Shown: positions 23,100 through 50,516 of the stretch, piece by piece
Numbering within the stretch: position 1 is the stretch's first letter
Layout: every line of letters begins with the position of its first letter
Source of the DNA: Lingula anatina
Lineage: Eukaryota; Brachiopoda; Lingulata; Lingulida; Lingulidae
Assembly: GCF_001039355.2 (NCBI RefSeq)
Contig: NW_019775576.1
Location: 8,975 to 59,490, forward strand
Direction of reading: 5' to 3'
DNA length: 50,516 bases
Notes under the pieces: generated by a model
Database searches by the model: none
The model's input: the letters and a program-made list of their open reading frames with translations, nothing else
What the model was told of the DNA's origin: nothing
Made by a program: the position numbers and the translations under genes

Positions 23100-24192
23100 T
23101 GAGAAGGAAAGCTGTAATTCAGGGTGGGGTTACCCGTCACTTTTACGGACAAGCTCAGTCCTAGACATTGACTCACTTACGTCATTTGACCACTACCCTA
23201 TACGAACTGAATAAAGCGTTAATTGTCTCTCTGTTACACAATAGTGGCCTTCCGATAAGTTACACTAGTCTCATCCAACAGAGACCAACGGTCTGAACGC
23301 TACACGAGATGGCGGACATCGCAATAAATAATCGGCCCCATTAATTAAGCAAGCTGGTCTCCAAAGTCCTTTACAGGTAGGAAAAAACATATATATATCG
23401 CTTCACATAAAGGTAATGTAATTATATATGAATGTGTGTGTGCGCATAGTTTTATTGAGAAGTGAAATTGAACTCAGATCGCCGGGTTGCTTTTCTGTCG
23501 TAAATTAACATAACCAGACATGTCCAATGATGATGTTTTGCCTATGTATATTTTGGGCTGATCAGTATAGGTGTGTCAGTGTTTCGTGGTTTTCTTATGA
23601 TTAATTTTGTTTATTATAAATCAGGGTCGGATCCAGGATTATTTGAATGGGGGAGGGGTCGGCGGATGCAAAGCCAACCCCCCCCCCCCCCTTACTGTGG
23701 GGTTCGGCGCCCGCTGAAGGGCCCCAAAATTTGGTGTTTTAGAGGGCGAACGGTGCTATTTGGTACGGTTTAGAACTATGATTTAGCTAGTCAAAATTCT
23801 AATTTAAAGAGGGGACCATTGGTTTATTTTAGTATTTATATGTATTTTTTGTTGACTATATCCCATTTAAAACGATCAAAACCCACAGATAAGTGCCTGT
23901 TGTTTATACATCTTTCTGATGTGCACGAGAAGAAGTGGTGGGGATAATTTAAAACTAAATTATTTAATGGAAAATGGTATAAAACACTGGGTCCAAGTGA
24001 AGAAACGGGTCTAGTAATACATTGAACATTGTCCGATATAACGTGAAAATTCGGGTAATTAGACGCCCTTTAGTAACAGACCCCTCCTGAAATCAATCAA
24101 CTGATTGCTGTTTGTCCATTCTCAGGAAGCGTATTGTTAAATTTAAAAATGTAATTAGTGAATTTATTCTAGTACATATATATACCAGTGAA
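23100..24192. other. intergenic DNA with a GGATCC-poly-C element
   Basis: No gene. About 23631-23770 holds a compact GC-rich segment (TCGGATCCAGGATT, a poly-C run, GGTTCGGCGCCCGC) in otherwise AT-rich DNA. It may be a short interspersed element, but only the duplicated-block copy (28669-28800) is available for comparison here. Confidence 0.4.
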
Positions 24193-26168
24193 TCATGTTA
24201 AAGCTAACAGCATTGAATCGTCAGCAAGTTTTGGAAATAGGAACTGAATAAAGAAGAAAATTCTAGTTTTCAGATCCATGTCAGTATGGACTTGGTATTG
24301 CCTTGAAACTGTTCCTTGTATTATCTCCATGGCAACGTCCCCTGCGTCTGCAATATGCCCGGTTTTCACAAAGGTTTCTCCTATCATAGCTTTCATGGAC
24401 TCCACTGCGTTTTCTGTTCCTGAAGAAAACGAAAACACAACTATGCTTTTTCATGAAAATGTTTAACTTACAAACAGTTTATAATTACTCTAAAAATGAG
24501 TCACGTTATTAAATATTAGTCCTTTCCCTTTCCTGGTATATCTTCAAAATAAATAAGTAAATGAAAATAATGTATTTTTATAAATACACTGATAAAAATA
24601 AATTGTTTTGACTCACTTGTGGGTCCCACAACACACATTGTGATGGTAACATTGGAGTTCTGTAACTTCAGTTCCTGCCTCAACACTCCAAAGAAGCCTT
24701 GGAGAGCGCGTTTGGCTGCGGTGTACCATGTGGTATAGGGGTACGCAAAATAACCTGTAATTAGTCAATTTATTTATTTATTTATCTATTTATCTAAGAC
24801 AAACCCAGTGAAAAAAACCTATGGTATTTACCAACCCAGAGATTGACAAATTGCTGTAAAAACGCTGTTTATGTTTTGTTTACCCCCCACCCCGCCCCTC
24901 CCCCACCTCTTGAATTAACCATACCCACATGTACCGACCTACTAGTGACGTAACCACGGCTATCCGTCCACTACTCGGGGTCAGCAAGGGTAGAACATGG
25001 GACGCTAAGTGGACGTATGACCGGAAGTTAACGTCCATGGCTGTGGCCAGTTTGGTGAAGTTCTCTTTGCTGCTCATCCACGGTTCTCCAAAAGGCAATA
25101 AGGCGTGATTCAACATCACTATGTCCAAGCCGCCAAGGCTTTCTTTTGCGAACTGAAAGAAAAAATGAACTGGAAACGCACAGGCATTCAAAGACACGGG
25201 ATTTTTCTATAGAACAAAATGAATGTTTTTGGAAATTACGACATTTTCCTTTCATCGCTAAGATATGCCGTATCCAATATCCGTTTTTTTTGTAGCTGCA
25301 AGTTTCTAATGTTTAGGTACTTTTATAATGGATATGGGTATCAATGAATTTTGATCATGGCAGAACGTTTTGAAACAAAGATCTCAAAAACGGATTAATA
25401 GTTAACTTATTTGTATAAAAAATTCTCAGTGTTTTAATAACAAAATTTAAAAGTATAGGGAAAATTAAGTTCTATCATTTAAATTAAGGTCATATACGTA
25501 TTCTGTGCCTGGAACTGAGTAAAAGGAACGAATGTCCGACTAAACAGCTGGTCGGATTTGAGGACGAACGAGTGGTAGAACTGAACTATAGATAAGCGGA
25601 AGAATGGACGGATAAATAATAAAGAAACAAACAAACAAAGAACAATGAATAAATAAATTATCTCTATTACAAACACTATTGAGCGTGGGAACGAAATAGA
25701 AACAACAACCGTTACTTGTACAACTCTCTCCGTCTCTGTCATGTCGGCCATATCAGCGGCGATGTAGGCATGTTTCTGTGCAGAGTTCGGGGACAGATTA
25801 TTGCATTCTGACACAACCTGTAACAATAAGACAACTTCATTTTTTTCTTTGAGCTGTCTTATGCATTCATCATTATAATGAAGGATTTAGAACAGTGAAA
25901 ATAACATACGAGTTCCATCGGGTTAAAATGAATGCTATATAAATTTAACAAAATATACACAATTCTGGCTTCAATACATCAGCTGTTATTTTTTTTCGAT
26001 ACACATCACACAAACGGTACAGCTGCCGAACGGTTACCTTTTTCAACAGATGTCCTCTTCGAGCAGTCAAGACAAGGTTTGCTCCCATCTTGGCAAAATG
26101 ATACGCCATCTGTTCTCCAATTCCAGAAGAGGCTCCGGTGATCAGGACATTCTTGCCAAACAGCTCAA
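24193..26168 (-). CDS. 11-beta-HSD1-like dehydrogenase, gene D, exon 1 missing
   Basis: Exons 2-6 are intact: 26168-26038, 25817-25716, 25152-24939, 24754-24617 and 24419-24193, ending in TGA. They encode [29 protein letters not shown], the Ser of VVTSLVG, and [14 protein letters not shown]. Its tail (DDSMLLALT) and linker differ from A/B, so D and E form a second subfamily. The first exon (membrane anchor) should lie to the right, but the sequence runs into the 'n' at 26560 inside intron 1. Compared with E it has RRGH instead of RREH in exon 2, MSSKEN instead of MGSKEN in exon 4, and GYFAYPY instead of GHFAYPY in exon 5. It is probably the other allele or a very young duplicate of E, not a dead gene. 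Confidence 0.82.
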
Positions 26169-26559
26169 CTGCATAATAATAATAATAATAATAATAGGGC
26201 CTAATAATAATAATAATAATTCATTCAGCTAAAGTATATTTATACTTAGGCAGTATATACATATATATCAGAAATTTGAATACTGACGCTGCTCTTAAAA
26301 GTGGTACGAAAATAAAAAAATAATGAAAATAACAAAATCCTGAAGTTTGAGATGTAAAAATAAAAAAAATAAAATAAATAAAACATAGTGTATTAAAATA
26401 TAGTTAAAATTAAAATTAAGAGTTAGAAACATCTAAAGATTTTGACTTTTTTTAATCCTCTTATTTCATTTTAAAAGTTAAAAGCATCTTGTGATTTGGT
26501 AAAAACCCTTACGAAAATTTCCTATAGGATTTCCTATAAGATTTCCTATAGGATCCTAT

Positions 26560-26560
26560 N
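26560..26560. other. single 'n': assembly join between duplicated blocks
   Basis: Left of it intron 1 of gene D stops being homologous to E at 26507, followed by about 52 bp of filler with three TTTCCTATA repeats. Right of it the sequence resumes in the (CT)n of intron 3 of gene C. The missing parts (D exon 1, C exons 4-6) are exactly those present in the other copy. Confidence 0.85.
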
Positions 26561-26585
26561 GTCTCTCTCTCTTCTTCTCTTCTTC

Positions 26586-26629
<44 letters not shown>

Positions 26630-27178
26630 CTTGTTTTGGTAACAAATGAAAGAAAGAAAGAAGCATCTATACATCACCCACTTTTTTTATCTTAACAGCG
26701 TACATTTATGCAATATAATTGGCCCTGGTTTAAATTACTGGAAGGAGGTTTGATCATTACTAGTACTAGGTAGCAAGCTGTGATTGTATTTCGTCATCTT
26801 GGCAACATCTACGTAATCCATGTATCACTGGGGTAACATGCACGTAATATACGTTCGATAAAGATTCAAATGTTTGTTTTTAAAGTTAAAAGTCAGTGAC
26901 GTGATAAATCCGTTATGCATTCGTTGATAGTGTCCATGACAAAATTTCTTGGACGAGGTTAAGATTTTGGAAATTCAAAAGTAGAAGAAAATTACACATA
27001 TATTAACTTTCTTCAATTACTTTCTGGCATTTCATGTCATAAAATATTGTATGAATGAAGAAACGTCGGTGGCGTCTTTAAATACGTATAATTATTACCA
27101 AATCGATTATCCCATAAAATATTTATAGGATTTATTTTCAATCTTATCTCCCATATTGTTGGTAAAGGCAGTATTTAC

Positions 27179-27699
27179 CTGTATAACCTTCTCCGTATTG
27201 TCCATGTCTCCCATGTCAGAGACGAGGTACACGTGTTTCGCATCGGAGTTTGGTGACAACTTCTTGCATCCTGATACGACCTTCACAAGAGAAATACAAC
27301 CGTAAGCCGTCCCATTTTTACTTAAGATCAATTAATAGCAAAACATTTTTTATATCTTTAATATGCAAAAACCATTCAGTTTACTGCATGATCACCTTAA
27401 AAATCATCGTGTCTTTAGAAAATCGGCTTTTAATTGTAATTACACGTATTAGTTTTCATTTGATTATATTTAAATAATAATAATAATAATAATGGTAATA
27501 ATAATGTTTGCGTGTACAGTATGTGTCTGACCTTCTTCAACAGATGTTCTCTTCGAGCAATCAAAACAAGGTTTGCTCCCATCTTGGCGAAATGATACGC
27601 CATCTGTTCTCCTATTCCAGTCGACGCTCCTGTTATCAGGACGTTTTTACCTTTCACATCAGCTGGAAAATTAAAGACACCTTACACCGTATGCCATTT

Positions 27700-27730
<31 letters not shown>

Positions 27731-27986
27731 GACAGAGAGAGGGAGAGAGAGACAGAGAGGGAGAGAGAGAGAGAGAGGGAGAGAGAGAAAGCTTCTCTAT
27801 GGACACTCTGGGTCACATAATAATCTATATCACGATAGGCCTAATCGGAGGCTCTCCCTCACTTGTTCACTTAATGTAAAAGAGCCTACACTCACCGGGG
27901 TCAAAATCGTCAACGCACTGCATCGCAATGTACGCAACAATCACTGCAGAGAGGGCCAGCGTCATTAAGGTAAACTTCAGCCCCAT
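27179..27986 (-). CDS. 11-beta-HSD1-like dehydrogenase, gene C, exons 1-3 only
   Basis: Exons 27986-27896, 27662-27532 and 27280-27179 encode the anchor [37 protein letters not shown] and [20 protein letters not shown]. Splice sites and phases are as in A and B. Exons 4-6 (catalytic Ser, Tyr and Lys) are absent because the sequence enters the 'n' at 26560 in intron 3. Its exon 1 and exon 3 proteins are closer to gene A than to B although the adjacent introns are nearly identical to B. As written it would not give an enzyme. Most likely it is the 5' half of an allele or near-identical copy of B. Confidence 0.82.
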
Positions 27987-28066
27987 GTTGGAATATATAC
28001 CTCCAGCGTCTCGGGTATCTAAGCATTGTATGCACTAACCATGGCTACTTAATGTGGATTTGACAT

Positions 28067-28108
28067 CTATATATAACCCTGAACACGATTGAGTGTAAAA
28101 GTAGGTCA
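28067..28108 (-). promoter_or_regulatory. putative promoter of SDR gene C
   Basis: TATATATAG (28075-28067, gene strand) and AAAGTAGGTCA (28098-28108, opposite strand), as in B. Confidence 0.5.
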
Positions 28109-28477
28109 CTCTTTCTGTCAGTTACTGTACATATTGTAGACTTCGCATGTTACATAACTGACACAACCCAAACACTCTGCTATAACGCACTGAATCTGTA
28201 AGTATCGTTGTCATATGTGAGAAAGAAAGCTGTATTTCAGGGTGGGGTTACCCTTGATTTTTATGTACAAGCTCAGTACTAGACATTGACCCACGTACGT
28301 CACTTTACCAATAACCTATACGAACTTAATAAAGCGCTAATTACTTCTCAGGTACACCAGTGGCCTTCCGATAAGTTACACTAGTCTCATTTAACAGAGA
28401 CTAACGGTCTGAACGCTACACGAGATGGCAGACACCGCAATTAATTAAGCTGTTCTCCAAAGTCCTTTACAGGTCAG

Positions 28478-28479
<2 letters not shown>

Positions 28480-28549
<70 letters not shown>
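28480..28549. repeat. (TA)n microsatellite
   Basis: About 35 TA units upstream of gene C. The equivalent place in copy 1 (about 23389-23398) has only four units, so the tract expanded in one copy. Confidence 0.95.
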
Positions 28550-28551
<2 letters not shown>

Positions 28552-29235
28552 GTTATGTAATTAAATATGTATCTGTGTGTGCACATAGTTTTATTGAGAA
28601 GTGAAATTGAACGTGTCAGTGTTTCGTGGTTTTCTTTTGATTAATTTTGTTTATTATAAATCAGGATCGGATCCAGGATTATTTGAAGGAGGGAGGGGTC
28701 GGCGGATGCAAAGCCAACCTCCCCCCCTTACTGTGGGGTTCGGCGCCCGCTGAAGGGCCCCAAAATTCGGTGTTTTAGATGGCGAACGGTGCTATTTGGT
28801 ACGGTTTAGAACTATGATTCAGCTAGTCAAAATTCTAATTTAAAGAGGGACCATAGGTTTATTTTAGTATTTATATGTATTTTCTGTTGACTATATCCCA
28901 TATATATATAAAACGATCAAAACCCACAGATAAGTGCCTGTTGTTTATACATCTTTCTGAAGTGCACGAGAAGAAGTGGTAGGGAGAATTTATAACTAAA
29001 TTATTTAATGCAAAATGGTATAAAACACTGGGTCCAAGTGAAGAAACGGGTCTAGTAATACATTGAACATTGTCCGATATAACGTGAAAATTCGGGTAAT
29101 TAGACGCCCTTTAGTAACAGACCCCTCCTGAAATCAATCAACTGATTGCTGTTTGTCCATTCTCAGGAAGCGTATTGTTAAATTTAAAAATGTAATTAGT
29201 TAATTTATTCTAGTACATATATATACCCGCGTGAA

Positions 29236-32425
<3,190 letters not shown>

Positions 32426-32466
32426 TGCCTTGTTGTTGTTTCCCCGTGTCTAATAGGTCCTAGGTG

Positions 32467-32525
32467 TTATAAATCCTTCCTCAGCTATTCATTCAGCCCA
32501 GTCGGATCGATTATTATGTAGGTCA
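32467..32525 (-). promoter_or_regulatory. putative promoter of SDR gene E
   Basis: ATTTATAA on the gene's strand (32474-32467), about 45 bp before the ATG, and TATGTAGGTCA (32515-32525) on the opposite strand. The latter is again a full match to W-A-W-N-T-AGGTCA, although the rest of the upstream sequence is not recognisably similar to that of A-C. Confidence 0.45.
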
Positions 32526-32529
32526 GTTG

Positions 32530-33973
32530 TTAAATGTGAGGTGAAATACAGCTGCAAAGTCCAAGTATAGACATAAGGGGACCAGTATGTCACCTTACCT
32601 CCATGAAAGCATCAAAGGAAAATTATTAATAATTTATTTATTCACTAATATGTTTATATCTTTGTTAACTAATACATAGAAACCACGCGTGATTTTGATA
32701 ACTTTAATTAAATGTCTTAGAGGGCCTTCTATTTTTTTTCCTTTTGATTCAGATCAGTTCAGTTCATTTTATTTTATTAAAGTCTCACCCATAAAGATAA
32801 AAAATAAAAAAATAATAAGAATTAAAACAGTCATTACAACAAGGCAGTTCTATAAAGAACTATGAGCGACTGATTAGCATAAAACACGTACCGTAATTAT
32901 GTCGCCAACCCAACTGCATCTTGAGCAGGCTGTTTGGGGAGATTATTATGTGGAGCTCCAAGAACAAAAATGAGGAAAATAACACTTTTTCATGGTGTTC
33001 AGATAGTTCATTGCGTAATCTAGAGTGAAAACAAGGCAAAAAAAGTGCAAGAGTTTATAAAAAAGCATTATTTTTACCGAAAAAAAGATGGGGCTTGAAT
33101 AGCTTTTTTTTCTATACTTTTTTTTATTTCCTTTTACATAAAAGGGCAGTAGTTTTATTCATATAAATATTTTCTTTTGTACAATACTTTTAATAACGTG
33201 TAAATGCACCATTCACTTAAAATGCAGCCAGTCTGTCAATAATGATATCTATAACTACATTATACCTAATCTAATACAACTAACGTAAATCATGCATCTC
33301 CATTACTAAAACAGAAAAGGTTTTAATTTCTCTCCTCATTACACTGAGATGCAATAAATCTGTAGGCAGTGATAATCTGAGATTCACTTCTGGTTAAATT
33401 TAGCAAAACTACCTGTCAGAACACATTATTAATAACACGTTTATAGTATATGGATCAATAATTGAATCTTTCTCTTCGGAAATTACCATTCACTATTATT
33501 TTTACCTAAACTAAATATATAATCAATACCTTGAGGAAAGTCTAGTAAAAGAACAGTAAAAGTTGTCCCTTCAAATGTCACGTCGATTTCCTTTCTTTCT
33601 ACAAGTAAGGCGTATGTATTGGCAAAGTTGGCCGTTGAGTATTGTACAAGTTAAAAAAAGACATACGCCGCTTTTATAGCAGTCCTACCAAGACGGCGCT
33701 ACAATCTGAGGCAAATTTTGTAAATAAAATAATGTCCAACTGCTTTGAAAGAAACGCAACGCAGCCTGCTCATATAAGTTCAGCAAGTTTGTGAGATGAC
33801 TGTATTCATTTTAACGGAGTCATCGCAATCATTTTGTGACAAGTAGATAGTAATATCACAAGCATATCATGCTTCTTATATTCCTTTAGTCAATACTGTT
33901 AAAAGTAAGTCGGATATATCCATTTTGGAATCAACAGAAAGGTGATGTCTTCGTTTGCTGGAATATCTATGTC
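32530..33973. other. intergenic / villin 3' UTR
   Basis: Between SDR gene E and the villin stop codon. No exon or repeat family seen. AT-rich. A minus-strand AATAAA occurs at about 33157-33152, which could end a villin 3' UTR of roughly 800 nt, but other A/T-rich sites are possible. Confidence 0.45.
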
Positions 33974-47127
<13,154 letters not shown>

Positions 47128-47308
47128 GCTGGACTGAAATAATAACATAATAACATTAAAATATATGGTTATATATAAATATACAGTTATATAAACCAGG
47201 GACATTCCTGAAGGCGGGGTCTACCACAGTACCCATGCTGGACTGGAATAATAACATAATAACATTAAAATATATGGTTGAATACAAATATATAGTTATA
47301 TAAACGAG

Positions 47309-49410
47309 ATCTGCTGGATCAAATAAGGGTAAGGGGCTGGCGGGTTTCTATCACCCCAACACCCCTCCCTACACACTATCACAAGCCTATACTTTTTTAT
47401 ACACACGTAGTAGGCTACTTAAATTAGATAACCTATTGCTTTAAAAAGGATATATTATATAGTACAATCTGATATCAGTAGCTCCTAAAATAGATTATAA
47501 AAGTAAAGTGTCAGCGACAGCAATTTTGTAACAGACTACTAGCGGACATTGGTTAGAGAGTAATTATATTGTTGCAAGAGAAACGTCAGGATGCAGACGT
47601 AAATGTGCCGCTATCCCACCCCTTTATAAGACCACTGATTTGTCCTTGGTACTGGGGCTATTAACAGGTATCAGCAAAGCTTTCGAAAAGATCCGCTCTC
47701 GCTGATTCAAACACCAGAATTAAAAAGCATGATCGAAAGGCTAACTACATGTCACTTATATCGGGACACTCAATATCGCAGTGATTGGACCATAGTTTAC
47801 TGGCTAGTTTGGGGCTAAGATCTAATAAACAGAANACTGTAAGATTCCCGATCACAGATAACGATCGGCAGTTAAGGCCGATTTTATCTCTTAACCGGGT
47901 TTGCAGCGGCTAATTACAAAAGCCTGTAAAGGAAATCAACCAGGTAAATAACTACACTTCACTGACACAAGTGGTCAGGAACTGTGAAGTATGATATCTT
48001 TGGACTAAGATCTAATAAACAGAAAGATTGGACAGCGGCATTTTCCCTTTGACCAGACGTTCGTACGGGTAAACATTGCTCTATTGTTCCCCTTAAGTTG
48101 TTTTGATAGCCGGGCTTAATTTTAATCCCCATTGTACCTAACCCGTGTTTAGCGAATAGCGTGATTTCTCGTACATTCTCGGGGACGCCACATCGTCGTC
48201 AAGTAGATCCGCCATATTGGATAAGCAATGGCACACGTGGAGTTTTTTTATTAAAAAGTTCTAAAGATGTACAGTTTGTTTACATTTCGTAGTTGTCTTA
48301 ATACTTTATATTCAGAGGAGGCAATACCCAATAGCGCACTACCTGTAACAACAGCTGCCATTTTATAGAAATTGACTCAACGTGGAGATATAGCCGGAAA
48401 CGTGACGAGATCATCAACGTAACAGATACAGTAGTGATATTCGATGCCGTTTTGGACAATAAGGTCATGCTAATCACTGGGAGAAACTGAATGGTGAAGC
48501 TACACCAAAACAGAAACTTGATCTATTATGCATGTTTGTAAAACTTTGTCACTATTAGCGGTCATTCTTTTAGAGCATAATCAATTCAAATTCACCAGAA
48601 TATTCGTAGCAAATCAGTGAAACAAAAAGGACTGAAAAAAAGTCCTTTAAGAAAAAGTAGTTTTTAATTTCACTTTCACAAACACTAATTTGGGTACCTA
48701 CTTCATAATGATAGTGAAAGGTAAGACATATCTTTATACTGACAATCAATTAAAAGTAAACTCGTTTTTTCATATTTATAAAGAACACATGCAATATAGT
48801 TTCCTTGCGACTTCATAATCATGCACATATTTTTAAACTCTGCAAAATCAATTTTGAAACATCAGTCTTTTGAACATCTTCCACAGAATGTATTGGAAGA
48901 ATAATATGTGTAACAATTTTGTTGGCCATCTCGCTAAAAAATGACTAAATAAAAGATGATTGCTAAAAATGATCAACATTTCATCAGATTCGGCATTCAA
49001 AACTGATCATTCATTTCTGGCTGTTAAAGTAACATAATACAAGCCATATTCTGTTCATAAGCATTTTATCATAGATTTAATAAGGCACAGAAATTGAAAT
49101 GCAAATAAAAATGTTAACACCTTTAGATACCATTGACTGTGACACAATCACAACAGATAGGTAATTTATTTAGGAGTAGGCCTACTAGTTTCACATGAAT
49201 TATAGCATTTTCCCCCTATTTTGACTTGTTTCAAGATTAATATCTCATTCAATAAAATTATTCACTTGATGATAATATTTATCTATTGCTAAGAGCATTA
49301 CTGACCAATTCCAACCTAGACTTGACAGTACACTAAACTTCAGAGTTTACAGAAGGGAGACAATTTATAGTGATATATTTTTTTTCATGAAGAACAACAT
49401 ATGGCTAGTT
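47309..49410. other. region upstream of villin, no gene seen
   Basis: It must hold the villin promoter and 5' UTR exon, but I cannot place them. It contains the third 'n' (47835). The 23-bp string GCTAAGATCTAATAAACAGAA(A) left of it recurs at 48003-48025. Confidence 0.5.
47835..47835. other. single 'n': assembly join
   Basis: The sequence ending at the n (CTAAGATCTAATAAACAGAA) is found again about 190 bp to the right (48004-48023), followed by the bases expected to continue it. The intervening 165 bp has no second copy on the left. Confidence 0.6.
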
Positions 49411-49784
49411 TCAAGGTGGTCCATTTGCTGAAATATCAATGTGCCTGTCAGGTTCTTGAGACAGAGGTACGTCGTCATCAGAATCACTTCCATTGCAACA
49501 TATATCTGAAAAAATATTATACACAGTTAAAAAGATGCTGACATGTGTTAATTGCTCATGTTATGTTAAAGTCCACTGTGCGGACAACACTGACTTAGCT
49601 CTTTGTGCACTTGTAAAACTATCAAGCAAAAATTAAATATTTAATTTCGGGCAGCTTACAATTTTGTTGTGAATCATTTGCTTATTTAATACATCAGTGT
49701 GTCTTTCTGATTGTTGACAATCACTTAGCAAACTTGACAGTGGTGCAACTAAATCATCTGCAACACTTGTATTATTACATTCAT
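49411..49784 (-). CDS. two duplicated exon-like units of an unknown gene
   Basis: Exon-like unit X (49784-49660) and unit Y (49505-49411), each after a T-rich CAG acceptor. In the same phase they read DECNNTSVADDLVAPLSSLL... and DICCNGSDSDDDVPLSQEPD..., which resemble each other. The flanking introns also match (GTTAAAAAG...CTGACATGTG...AAGTCCACTGTG), so the unit was duplicated with a period of about 285 bp. Y ends in TGA at 49413-49411 with ISANGPP. X ends at a GTAAGC donor in phase 0, which does not fit the phase of Y, so the two cannot be spliced consecutively in this frame. Acidic/serine-rich, no family recognised. The rest of the gene would lie to the right of the window or is not visible. 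Confidence 0.3.
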
Positions 49785-50187
49785 CTGAGAAAATAAAATA
49801 ATATTTTACTGTTAAAAAGGTTCTGACATGTGCTAGTCTCTTATTATTTGTCATTTGTGTAAGTCCACTGTGGTGAGAGCAACTACATGTAGCCTTTGTA
49901 TTCTATACTGGAAATAATGTTGCCGGGGACAGAATAATAGTGCCCATGTTTATAAAACATTTTACTTTCAACTCCATAAACTAAAGTTCTAGTTATAGAC
50001 CAGAAAGCTTACCAATTTTTGCTGCCAGATTTTTCTATTTATTTTTTCTCCTGTGAGCCTTTACCCATTTTAATGGCATCTGAAAACAAAACAAAAATAA
50101 TAATTATAAGGATGTGAGACACATTTTACCGCATTGTTTTACTTAGGTATAAATCACGGATAAAAATACCCTCGTTTGTTGCCCATT

Positions 50188-50516
50188 GATAACGATAGTC
50201 GCCGCCATCTTGTTTTATGGTCATCTTTACCAATAAATATTTCTAAGAAACTACGTTAATTTTATCTAAGTTTATCCCTAAGGCCTTCCACTACTTGTTA
50301 AGATGGACACAGTTTAACTGTCAACGCAAAGTACAGGTCCAATTTCGTGTTTGGCCTTGCATTTTAAGCCCCTCGATAACGATAGTCCCCGCCATCTTGT
50401 TTTATCGTCATCTTTACCGATAAATATTTCTAAGAAAACAAGCTAAATCTTAACTAAGTTTATCCCTAGGGCCGTCCACTGCTTGTTTAGATGGACATAG
50501 TAAAACTGTCAACGCA
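50188..50516. repeat. 187-bp tandem repeat, truncated by the window end
   Basis: Copy 1 is 50188-50374 and copy 2 starts at 50375, both beginning GATAACGATAGTC and containing GCCATCTTGTTTTAT, TAAATATTTCTAAGAAA and ACTGTCAACGCA. They differ at about one base in ten by eye. Each has a CCGCCATCTTG core, the complement of the YY1-type AAGATGGCGG site. Confidence 0.9.

Larger units (their letters stand above)
21425..26507. repeat. 5-kb duplicated block, copy 1
   Basis: Runs from the (CT)n tract in intron 3 of gene B, through exons 3-1 of B and the intergenic DNA, to intron 1 of gene D. It matches 26561-31376 almost base for base over long stretches (for example 21493-21870 versus 26628-27010, with one substitution and one 2-bp indel). 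The unique 26508-26559 filler, with three TTTCCTATA repeats, and the 'n' follow it. Confidence 0.9.

Noticed and set aside
26168-27280. A functional chimeric SDR gene (C exons 1-3 joined to D exons 2-6)
   Set aside because: C exon 3 ends in phase 0 while D exon 2 needs one leading base, and the cofactor exon would be used twice; only C exon 1 to D exon 2 would be in frame, and the join sits on an 'n'.

Overview
The window is animal (metazoan) nuclear DNA. Genes are split into many small exons (27-380 nt) with canonical GT-AG borders and introns of a few hundred bp. The DNA is AT-rich and full of microsatellites. Gene content (villin, a TNF-family ligand, an expanded set of 11-beta-HSD1-like short-chain dehydrogenases, a THAP transposase-like relic, a Tc1 relic) fits a highly polymorphic marine invertebrate such as a mollusc or other lophotrochozoan, amphioxus or hemichordate. 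I cannot narrow it further. Three single-base 'n' characters (15298, 26560, 47835) mark assembly joins; two of them have overlapping or repeated sequence on both sides.

Layout, left to right. 0.3-3.8 kb (-): decayed THAP-domain transposase-like gene with frameshifts, stops and a mutated splice donor. 4.1-11.4 kb (+): a chain of small phase-1 exons encoding a Cys-rich segment, a transmembrane helix and a short linker, probably leading to a TNF-homology-domain exon at 10991-11373. 13.0-32.4 kb (-): tandem cluster of 11-beta-HSD1-like SDR genes, here called A, B, D, C and E in + strand order. A, B and E are complete six-exon genes of about 300 codons. C (exons 1-3) and D (exons 2-6) are incomplete and meet at the 'n' at 26560. 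34.0-47.1 kb (-): complete villin gene, 25 coding exons, 830 codons, six gelsolin repeats plus a headpiece. 49.4-49.8 kb (-): a tandemly duplicated exon-like unit of unknown function. 50.2 kb to the end: a 187-bp tandem repeat.

How it fits together. The SDR genes arose by at least one segmental duplication that also copied the 3' end of the TNF gene, because a dead TNF C-terminus lies downstream of SDR gene B in the same relative position as the living one downstream of gene A. A Tc1 relic sits in intron 5 of A and is absent from the matching intron of B. A second, much younger 5-kb duplication (about 21425-26507 versus 26561-31376) is either a real tandem duplication or two uncollapsed haplotypes. 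Superimposing the copies gives exactly one complete B/C gene and one complete D/E gene, which favours the artefact. All four promoters visible in the SDR cluster carry a TATA-like box and an extended nuclear-receptor half-site of the ROR/Rev-erb type.

Most promising leads: the shared promoter half-site in the SDR cluster, the perfectly duplicated 45-nt symmetric exon in the candidate TNF gene, the two competing acceptors in front of the TNF domain, and several local duplications that copy fragments of villin exons.
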